From Acanthamoeba sp. SK_2022b (Eukaryota; Discosea; Longamoebia; Acanthamoebidae): DNA of 64,000 nt. Both the position numbers and the translations under genes were made by a program. Position 1 is the first letter of the stretch. Each line of letters begins with the position of its first letter. The notes under the pieces were generated by a model that was not told the DNA's origin, ran no database searches, and worked only from the letters and a program-made list of their open reading frames with translations. Below, piece after piece: positions 57,919 through 64,000 of this stretch. Location of the stretch: the NCBI GenBank assembly GCA_027943245.1, contig JANDJZ010000143.1, positions 1-64,000 on the forward strand, written 5' to 3'.

Positions 57919-59434
57919 AGCGGATTGCATTGTCGCGTTGGACGAAGGCACCAGCAACGCCAAGGCCGTGGTGGTGGATGTTCAGGGGGCGATCGTTGCC
58001 AGGGCCAGCAGGCCGCTGACGCTGCAGACGCCGCAGCCCGGTTGGGTGGAACAGCGGGGCGAGGCCTTGCTGGAAGCCTCTCTTGCGGTGCTGCGGGAAG
58101 CGATTGCGTTGGCCGGGGCATCCCGTATTGCCGGTATCGCCATCAGCAACCAGCGTGAAACCGCCATCGGTTGGCGACGTTCCGACGGCCAGCCGATCGG
58201 GCCGGCCTTAACCTGGCAATGTGCGCGCGCTGCCGATTTTTGTGAACGGCTGCGGCACGATCGGCAGGCCGAAGTGGTGCGTCACGCCACCGGTCTGCCG
58301 CTTTCACCGCTGTTCTCGGCGTCGAAAATGCGTTGGTTGCTCGACCATTGCGAAGAGGGGCAACGGATGGCGGAGAACGGGGAGATCTGCCTTGGTACCA
58401 TCGATGCCTGGCTGCTGTGGCAGTTGAGCGGAGGACAGGCATTCGGTTGTGATACCTCCAATGCCGCTCGTACTCAACTACTGAACCTTGCTTCCGGCGA
58501 TTGGGACGAGCGGATGCTGGCGCTGTTCAACATTCCCCGTCAGGCGCTGCCGACGATCCACCCTTCCAGTCATCTGTTCGGCACGACGTTGGGATTGGAA
58601 GGCATTGCCGACGGCATTCCGATTGGCGCGATGGTGGGCGACTCGCATGCGGCGCTGTACGGCCATGCGCTTGGCCAGGCAGGGCAGGCTAAGGCCACCT
58701 ATGGCACCGGATCATCGGTGATGGCGCCGATCGCCGAAGCGCTATGCGGTACGAGCGCTTTGGCAACGACCGTCGCCTGGCACGATGGTGGGCGTATGCA
58801 GTATGCGCTGGAGGGCAATATTCCCCACACCGGCGACGCCATTGCCTGGATGCTGGATATCACCGCCATACCGCCGGGGGACGAGGCGCTGTTAAGTGAG
58901 CTGCCTGTTCGCGTGTCCGACAGCGGCGGCGTTTATTTTGTACCGGCCTTGACCGGGGCCGGTGCGCCCTGGTGGGACGAACAGGCGCGCGGCGTGATCT
59001 GCGGGCTCAGTCGCGGCACGCGGCGGGAACATGTGGTGCGGGCCGCTTTTGAAGCGGTGGCTTATCAAATCGCCGATGTGATCGACGTATTGCGGCAACA
59101 GCCGGGCTTTGTACTGCAGGGGTTAATGGCCGATGGCGGCCCGAGCCGCAATGACTGGCTGATGCAGTTTCAGGCCGATTTGTTGGGTTGCCCGGTGTGG
59201 CGCAGCAACACGGCGGAACTCTCGGCGCTGGGGGCGGCGCTGATGGCGATGCGCAGCCTGTGGGGGACTTCCGATCGGCAACTGGTGGCATTGTTGCCCC
59301 AACATGATGAATTTAAACCCGATATGCAGCGCCATCGGCAGCTGCAGGAAAACTACAGCGCCTGGCGGCAGGCGGTACAACGCACCTTGTGGCGGCCGCA
59401 AGCGGCTTCATTGATGACAGGAGAACAACCATGA
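57911..59434 (+). CDS. FGGY-family carbohydrate kinase (glycerol-kinase-like)
   Basis: A 507 aa sugar kinase of the FGGY family. The N-terminal phosphate motif is VALDEGTSNAKAVVVD; ISNQRETAIGW and the ATP-binding region YGTGSSVM follow, and PALTGAGAPWWDEQARG carries features shared with glycerol kinase. It probably phosphorylates the ketose formed by an SDR enzyme of the same operon before the transketolase acts. It overlaps the permease gene by 8 bases and the next SDR gene by 4. Confidence 0.87.
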   Translation: MVKADCIVALDEGTSNAKAVVVDVQGAIVARASRPLTLQTPQPGWVEQRGEALLEASLAVLREAIALAGASRIAGIAISNQRETAIGWRRSDGQPIGPALTWQCARAADFCERLRHDRQAEVVRHATGLPLSPLFSASKMRWLLDHCEEGQRMAENGEICLGTIDAWLLWQLSGGQAFGCDTSNAARTQLLNLASGDWDERMLALFNIPRQALPTIHPSSHLFGTTLGLEGIADGIPIGAMVGDSHAALYGHALGQAGQAKATYGTGSSVMAPIAEALCGTSALATTVAWHDGGRMQYALEGNIPHTGDAIAWMLDITAIPPGDEALLSELPVRVSDSGGVYFVPALTGAGAPWWDEQARGVICGLSRGTRREHVVRAAFEAVAYQIADVIDVLRQQPGFVLQGLMADGGPSRNDWLMQFQADLLGCPVWRSNTAELSALGAALMAMRSLWGTSDRQLVALLPQHDEFKPDMQRHRQLQENYSAWRQAVQRTLWRPQAASLMTGEQP

Positions 59435-60228
59435 ATCGTGATTTCACGGGAAAAACCGTGGTGATTACCGGCGCATGCCGCGGCATTGGCGCGGGTATCG
59501 CCGAACGTTTCGCCAGTTTGGGTGCCAATCTGGTGATTGCATCGAATGCGGAACGCATTCTGACCACGACGGAAACGCTGCGCCAGCGTTATCGGGTGGC
59601 GGTTCTGCCGATTATCCTCGACGTGACCGATGAAGCGCAGGTGATTGATTTTTATCGTCAGGCGTGGGAGCGATTCGGCGCGATCGACGTTTCGATTCAA
59701 AATGCCGGGGTGATCACTATCGATCGTTTTGACCAGATGCCCAAAAGCGATTTTGAGAAAGTGTTGGCGGTAAATACCACGGCGGTCTGGCTCTGCTGCC
59801 GGGAGGCGGCCAAATATATGGTCGGCCAACGCCGGGGGCGGCTGATCAACACCTCTTCCGGTCAGGGACGTAACGGGTTCATTTACACACCGCATTACGC
59901 CGCCAGCAAAATGGGCGTGATCGGCATTACGCAGAGTTTAGCGCTGGAACTGGCACCGCATGGCATCACCGTCAATGCATTCTGCCCCGGCATCATTGAA
60001 AGCGAGATGTGGGAATATAACGACCGCGTTTGGGGCGAAATTCTCAGTGGCCCGGAAAAAACCTATGGCAAAGGAGAGTTGATGGCCGAGTGGGTGGCGG
60101 GGATTCCCCTTAAGCGCGCCGGTCAACCCGAGGACGTGGCGGGCCTCGTGGCTTTCCTTGCCTCGGACGATGCCGACTATATTACCGGCCAGACCATCAA
60201 TGTGGACGGCGGGTTAATCATGTCCTGA
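59431..60228 (+). CDS. SDR-family sugar/polyol dehydrogenase 2
   Basis: A 265 aa short-chain dehydrogenase with the NAD(P) motif VITGACRGIGAGIAE near residue 12, active-site NTSSGQG and YAASK, and the C-terminal GQTINVDGGLIMS. It is the last gene of the operon and overlaps the kinase stop (ATGA); GGAG lies 9 bases upstream. A longer reading from 59389 would sit within the kinase and is rejected. Together with the first SDR it allows two oxidation or reduction steps. Confidence 0.86.
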   Translation: MNRDFTGKTVVITGACRGIGAGIAERFASLGANLVIASNAERILTTTETLRQRYRVAVLPIILDVTDEAQVIDFYRQAWERFGAIDVSIQNAGVITIDRFDQMPKSDFEKVLAVNTTAVWLCCREAAKYMVGQRRGRLINTSSGQGRNGFIYTPHYAASKMGVIGITQSLALELAPHGITVNAFCPGIIESEMWEYNDRVWGEILSGPEKTYGKGELMAEWVAGIPLKRAGQPEDVAGLVAFLASDDADYITGQTINVDGGLIMS

Positions 60229-60519
60229 CGTGACTATGTCACAAAAAGGCGGCGTCGGATCGGCGCCGCATTAACCGCTTACATTTTCCCGCCATTGCAA
60301 TCCGCCCGGCCGCCCCCATATCCTTATAAATTCGACGTTTTGAGAAGTTTTCTCATCAATTTGTTCGCTAAGGCCGTTTACTGCCGAATATGCCAGCAGA
60401 TATGTGGTTTTATCGTGCCGCAGGGTTTCCCTGCCGCAACGGGAAATGCTAACTTAAGGGTTAGGGACGCCACGTTTTGGCATCGTTCATCCGATTCACT
60501 CGGCATCGCGGGAAAGAAT

Positions 60520-60822
60520 GTGAAATATTTGCTGATTTTTTTGTTGGTTCTGGTGATCTTCGTGATTTCCGTCACCTTGGGTGCGCATAACGATCAGGTG
60601 GTCAATTTTAACTATCTGGTTGCGCAGGGCGATTATCGCGTATCGACCCTGTTGGCCACGCTGTTTGGCGCCGGTTTCGTTCTTGGCTGGATCATTTGCG
60701 GTCTGTTCTACCTGCGCGCGCGCATTGCGCTGGGCCGCGCCGAGCGCAAGATCAAAAGGCTGGAGCTGCAGCTTGAGCAGCCCGCTGAATCGGCGGCTCA
60801 GCCCGTTGTCAGCAAGGAATAA
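60520..60822 (+). CDS. lapA: Lipopolysaccharide assembly protein A
   Basis: LapA (YciS) is a small inner-membrane protein that works with LapB in LPS assembly and LpxC control. The 100 aa protein has two membrane helices (about 2-21 and 43-64) and a coiled, charged C-terminus. The start is the GTG at 60520, as for the E. coli gene; the frame is open to 60295 but without family similarity. Seven bases separate it from lapB. Confidence 0.93.
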   Translation: MKYLLIFLLVLVIFVISVTLGAHNDQVVNFNYLVAQGDYRVSTLLATLFGAGFVLGWIICGLFYLRARIALGRAERKIKRLELQLEQPAESAAQPVVSKE

Positions 60823-60828
60823 TCCTCT

Positions 60829-62001
60829 ATGTTAGAACTGCTGTTTCTGTTGCTGCCCGTGGCTGCCGCGTACGGTTGGTACATGGGGCGCAGAAGCGCT
60901 CAGCAGGATAAACAGCAAGAAGCCAACCGCCTGTCGCGTGAATACGTGGCAGGGGTGAACTTTCTGCTTTCCAACCAGCAGGACAAGGCGGTCGATCTGT
61001 TCCTCGACATGCTGAAAGAGGACAGCAACACCGTTGAAGCCCACCTGACGCTGGGTAACCTGTTCCGTTCGCGTGGCGAAGTCGACCGCGCCATCCGCAT
61101 CCATCAGGCCTTGATGGAAAGCGCCTCCCTGACCTTCGAACAGCGTCTGCTGGCGGTACAGCAGCTGGGCCGCGACTATATGGCGGCCGGGCTGTACGAT
61201 CGTGCGGAAGACATGTTCAGCCAGTTGACTGACGAAGCGGATTTTCGCGTATCTGCGCTGCAGCAACTGCTGGTGATCCATCAGGCCACCAGCGATTGGC
61301 AAAAAGCGATCGACGTGGCGGAAAAGTTGGTCAAGCTGGGTAAAGAGAAACAACGTGTCGAGATCGCACACTTCTATTGTGAACTGGCGCTGCAGGCGAT
61401 GGGCAGCGACGATCTCGATCGGGCGATGAGCCTGCTCAAGCGTGCGGACGCAGCCGATAAACAGTGTGCGCGCGTGTCCATCATGTTCGGCCGCATCTAT
61501 ATGGCGCAAAACGACTACGCCAAAGCCGCCGAGTCGCTGCAACGCGTACTGAGTCAGGATAAAGAGTTGGTCAGCGAAACGCTGCCGATGCTGCAGGAAT
61601 GCTACACCCATCTGCCGGAACAACAGCACAACTGGGCTGAATTCCTGAAGCGCTGCGTAGAAGAGAACACCGGTGCCACCGCCGATCTGATGCTGGCCGA
61701 GATCATCGAGCAGCACGAAGGGCGCGACGTGGTGCAGGTCTATATCAACCGCCAGCTGCAACGCCATCCGACCATGCGGGTATTTTACCGGCTGATGGAT
61801 TATCACCTGGCGGACGCCGAAGACGGCCGGGCGAAAGAGAGCCTGCTGCTGTTGCGCGATATGGTCGGCGAGCAAATTCGCACCAAACCGCGTTACCGCT
61901 GCCACAAATGCGGCTTCACCGCGCACTCGCTCTATTGGCATTGCCCGTCGTGCCGCGCCTGGTCATCGGTTAAACCGATCCGCGGCCTGAATGGGCAATA
62001 A
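60829..62001 (+). CDS. lapB: Lipopolysaccharide assembly protein B
   Basis: LapB (YciM) is an essential or near-essential inner-membrane adaptor that promotes FtsH degradation of LpxC and so limits LPS synthesis. The 390 aa protein has a short N-terminal anchor (MLELLFLLLPVAAAYGWYMG), a series of TPR helices (about 35-330) and a C-terminal rubredoxin-like metal site with CHKCGF and CPSCRAW. A strong terminator follows. Confidence 0.97.
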   Translation: MLELLFLLLPVAAAYGWYMGRRSAQQDKQQEANRLSREYVAGVNFLLSNQQDKAVDLFLDMLKEDSNTVEAHLTLGNLFRSRGEVDRAIRIHQALMESASLTFEQRLLAVQQLGRDYMAAGLYDRAEDMFSQLTDEADFRVSALQQLLVIHQATSDWQKAIDVAEKLVKLGKEKQRVEIAHFYCELALQAMGSDDLDRAMSLLKRADAADKQCARVSIMFGRIYMAQNDYAKAAESLQRVLSQDKELVSETLPMLQECYTHLPEQQHNWAEFLKRCVEENTGATADLMLAEIIEQHEGRDVVQVYINRQLQRHPTMRVFYRLMDYHLADAEDGRAKESLLLLRDMVGEQIRTKPRYRCHKCGFTAHSLYWHCPSCRAWSSVKPIRGLNGQ

Positions 62002-62022
62002 CGCCGCGGCTCGACAAAATAA

Positions 62023-62051
62023 AACGGGGCGATTTATCGCCCCGTTTTTTT
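62023..62051. terminator. lapB terminator
   Basis: A perfect 10-bp stem (AACGGGGCGA and TCGCCCCGTT) with a TTTA loop is followed by a T run on the plus strand; the minus strand also has a run of T after it, so it may serve the convergent small gene too. Confidence 0.92.
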
Positions 62052-62070
62052 ATGTTTGTCTGTTCGTCGT

Positions 62071-62370
62071 TTACTTTTTCTTGCCGCCTTTGGCGCCGGT
62101 TTTCAACAGCTGGCGGAGTTTCTTCAGCTCTTTCTGGCTCAGAGGCTGTTCAATTTCTTCTTCGGTGCTTTGGTTGTCGATCTCGCCATGGTGCAGCTCA
62201 TCCGCCTTTTTGGCTGGTTTTTCTGCCTTGGCGGCGGGCGCACTGAAGGTGCTTTCCAGGCGCTGGCACACTTCCACGCTCAACGAAAATTCGTTTTCAG
62301 CGGCGGCGGCGCGGATTTTTTCCTTGAGTTCCAGAGGAATTTTAATGGTAAGTGTCGATATCTCGCTCAT
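62071..62370 (-). CDS. Ribbon-helix-helix-like (Arc-type) small protein
   Basis: A 99 aa protein whose N-terminal part, STLTIKIPLELKEKIRAAAAENEFSLSVEVCQRLE, fits the beta-helix-helix pattern of Arc/MetJ-type DNA-binding proteins. The second half is charged and Lys-rich, with a basic tail (KTGAKGGKKK). The ATG at 62370 puts the motif at the N-terminus; an ATG at 62403 would add 11 residues. It is convergent with lapB and its role is unknown; possible targets cannot be inferred. Confidence 0.65.
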   Translation of the reverse strand: MSEISTLTIKIPLELKEKIRAAAAENEFSLSVEVCQRLESTFSAPAAKAEKPAKKADELHHGEIDNQSTEEEIEQPLSQKELKKLRQLLKTGAKGGKKK

Positions 62371-62542
62371 TTTGAAAGCCTTTCTGCAGGAAGATGCCTT
62401 CAAGCTAAGCCACTGGCGATCGGGTGTCTAGTGTGTAATAAAAATTTAATATTTATGTAACAAATGGGGGCGGGGAAAACGCGGGTTTTTTAGGCGAGAA
62501 ACAGAGGCAGGGCCCGAACGTGCGGGCCCTGTACCAGAAATG

Positions 62543-62803
62543 TTATTTGTAGATGATGGCGGTGCCGCTCAGCATGTTGTTACCACCGGCGGAGATGATG
62601 CGGTAGCTGCTGGCGCCCTGAGCGTCGGCCTTAGCGGCCAGCTTTTTCTCCAGGCTGCTGAGGGTGGTCGCGTGGCCTGCGGAAACGATGCCGGTGGCGG
62701 TCAGGTTATCGGCCTGCTGGCTGTTGACCGGTTCAGCGGCGAAGGTGGCGAAAGAGGTCAGTGCGATAGCGGCAGCGGCTGCAAAATATTTGATGGTTTT
62801 CAT
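62543..62803 (-). CDS. Small secreted DUF1471 (YdgH/BhsA/McbA-like) protein
   Basis: An 86 aa protein with a signal peptide (MKTIKYFAAAAAIALTSFATFA) and a DUF1471 domain showing ATGIVSAGHATTLSSLEKKLAAKADAQGASSYRII and the ending NMLSGTAIIYK. Members are periplasmic and linked to stress and surface behaviour. It is the second such gene in the window, and a palindrome (62508-62531) lies just after its stop codon. Confidence 0.85.
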   Translation of the reverse strand: MKTIKYFAAAAAIALTSFATFAAEPVNSQQADNLTATGIVSAGHATTLSSLEKKLAAKADAQGASSYRIISAGGNNMLSGTAIIYK

Positions 62804-63105
62804 AGGTGACTCCAGTCTGTTTATTTGGGAAGGAAGCCATTCGCTTCCGATGGACTGAATAATAAAGCATCTGCAAAGATTGAAAATCTGATAATGCTGA
62901 GCAAGTCATTCAAAATATCTGATTAACAATTTACGCATCTTTACGGCGTTTTACGCTGCGTGGTTTATCGCTGATGCGCTTTCGTTGACGCGCCATGACA
63001 AAGGTGAGAGGTAACATGACAGAGCGCCGGTGCGTGCTGTGGCTGGGATTTCTGGCCCCCGACATGTAGAATGCGGCGGTCAGTTTCGCGGGTGAGTCCC
63101 TGATT
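62804..63105. other. Intergenic region upstream of pyrF with a possible small ORF
   Basis: This 302-bp region holds the promoters of the DUF1471 gene and of pyrF. TAGAAT (63066-63071) is a possible -10 box for pyrF. A 17-codon open frame at 63016-63069, starting MTERRCVLWLG, has GAGAGG 4 bases upstream and ends before pyrF; whether it is translated is unknown. Confidence 0.35.
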
Positions 63106-63861
63106 ATGTCTATTTTAGAGAAGGTAGAAGAAATGAAGTCTGAAAATAACGCTAATAACAATGACTTAAAATCATCTCCAATCGTTGTGGCGTTAGATTA
63201 CGCCGATAAGAACGCTGCGCTGGCGTTCGCCGACCGTATCGATCCGCAAGACTGCCGGCTGAAAGTGGGCAAAGAAATGTTCACGCTGTTTGGGCCGCAG
63301 CTGGTGCGCGATCTGCATGGGCGTGGCTTCGACGTGTTTCTCGACCTGAAATTCCACGATATTCCCAATACCACCGCGCATGCGGTCGCTGCGGCGGCCG
63401 AGCTGGGCGTTTGGATGGTCAACGTCCACGCCAGCGGCGGCGCGCGCATGATGACCGCCGCTAAAGAAGCGCTGGCGTCATTCGGGGCGGATGCGCCGCT
63501 GCTGATCGCCGTGACGGTGCTCACCAGTATGGAAGCGGAAGACCTGCGCGGCATCGGCATCGAGGCCAGCCCGGCGGAACACGCCGAGCGCCTGGCGCGC
63601 CTGACCCGCGACTGTGGGCTGGACGGCGTGGTGTGTTCGGCACACGAAGCGCAGCGGCTGAAGGCGGCCTGCGGGCAGGCATTCCAGCTGGTTACGCCGG
63701 GGATCCGTCCTGAAGGCAGCGCGGCGGGCGATCAGCGCCGTATCATGACGCCGGTGCAGGCACAGGCCGCCGGCGTGGACTACATGGTGATTGGGCGTCC
63801 GATCACCCAATCTGCCGATCCGGCCGCGACGCTGCGCACGATCCGCGCCTCTTTGGCCTGA
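63106..63861 (+). CDS. pyrF: Orotidine 5'-phosphate decarboxylase
   Basis: PyrF converts OMP to UMP, the last step of pyrimidine synthesis. The 251 aa TIM-barrel protein shows the catalytic motif [12 protein letters not shown], the N-terminal [12 protein letters not shown] and the phosphate-binding [14 protein letters not shown]. The ATG at 63106 or the one at 63133 (with AAGG upstream) could be used; the conserved part begins after both. It lies after lapB and before yciH, the E. coli order. Confidence 0.96.
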   Translation: MSILEKVEEMKSENNANNNDLKSSPIVVALDYADKNAALAFADRIDPQDCRLKVGKEMFTLFGPQLVRDLHGRGFDVFLDLKFHDIPNTTAHAVAAAAELGVWMVNVHASGGARMMTAAKEALASFGADAPLLIAVTVLTSMEAEDLRGIGIEASPAEHAERLARLTRDCGLDGVVCSAHEAQRLKAACGQAFQLVTPGIRPEGSAAGDQRRIMTPVQAQAAGVDYMVIGRPITQSADPAATLRTIRASLA

Positions 63862-63871
63862 GGAACCGCCG

Positions 63872-64000
63872 ATGAATGACGATAACAGCCGCCTGGTGTA
63901 TTCCACGGACACCGGCCGTATCAAGCAGGAAGAGGTTAAACCGCAACGCGCCAAGGGTGACGGCATCGTGCGCATCCAGCGTCAAACCAGCGGCCGCAAG
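63872..64000 (+). CDS. yciH: YciH, SUI1/eIF1-like translation factor, 3' end missing
   Basis: The first 43 codons match YciH, the bacterial homologue of eukaryotic initiation factor 1, beginning MNDDNSRLVYSTDTGRIKQ and reaching VRIQRQTSGRK where the window ends. YciH is thought to affect start-site fidelity. GAGGAA lies 7 bases upstream of the ATG, and pyrF ends 10 bases before it, so the two are probably cotranscribed. Confidence 0.93.
   Translation, partial: MNDDNSRLVYSTDTGRIKQEEVKPQRAKGDGIVRIQRQTSGRK

Overview
The window looks like a chromosomal segment of a Serratia species, most likely of the S. marcescens group. It is GC-rich, and its gene order follows the enterobacterial opp-cls-yciI-tonB-yciABC-ompW-trp-rnm-yciO-rluB-btuR-yciK-sohB-yciN-topA-cysB-acnA-ribA-pgpB-lapAB-pyrF-yciH block known from E. 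coli. The trp operon carries trpG and trpD as separate genes, as classically described in Serratia, whereas E. coli has them fused. The genus call rests on gene order and recognised protein families; no database search was run.

Layout. 1-4.1 kb: end of the oligopeptide ABC operon (oppD partial, oppF), yciU, clsA, yciY. 4.1-7.3 kb: a Dps-family gene, an SmvA-type efflux pump with its divergent TetR regulator, and a small DUF1471 protein. 7.5-15.6 kb: an inserted pentose/pentitol locus (xylitol-type dehydrogenase, xylulokinase, ABC importer, a divergent D-lyxose isomerase and a LacI regulator). 15.6-18.6 kb: an amidohydrolase, yciI, queH and an IS200-type element. 18.7-25.1 kb: tonB, yciA, yciB, a SulP transporter placed between yciB and yciC, a YkgJ-like protein, ompW and a BON lipoprotein. 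25.3-32.1 kb: the complete trp operon with terminator, leader peptide, attenuator, promoter and operator. 32.2-44.7 kb: rnm, yciO, a Rap1a/Tai-like secreted protein, an alpha/beta-fold protein of the cofactor-free dioxygenase type, a DinB-like protein, rluB, btuR, yciK, sohB, yciN, topA, cysB and a small membrane protein. 44.9-49.9 kb: acnA, a second and inverted copy of the IS200 element, ribA and pgpB. 49.9-60.2 kb: a second inserted carbohydrate locus (DeoR regulator, split transketolase, two SDR dehydrogenases, ABC importer, DUF2291 lipoprotein, FGGY kinase). 60.5-64 kb: lapA, lapB, a ribbon-helix-helix-like protein, another DUF1471 protein, pyrF and the start of yciH.

How the genes work together. 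The first sugar locus appears to converge on D-xylulose: the dehydrogenase oxidises a pentitol and the isomerase converts D-lyxose, then the kinase would deliver xylulose 5-phosphate. The second locus appears to import a sugar or polyol, oxidise it with SDR enzymes, phosphorylate it with a glycerol-kinase-like enzyme and split it with a dedicated two-subunit transketolase; its substrate cannot be read from the sequence. The core genes cover tryptophan synthesis, envelope lipid homeostasis (clsA, pgpB, lapAB), iron-transport energisation (tonB), topology (topA), sulfur regulation (cysB) and cofactors (ribA, btuR, queH).

The parts most worth a second look are the split-transketolase operon, the dioxygenase-like protein with Ala at the usual nucleophile position, the orphan Rap1a/Tai-like protein, and two apparently identical IS200 copies that each abut the T-tract of a rho-independent terminator. 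I saw no rRNA, tRNA, CRISPR array or prophage.
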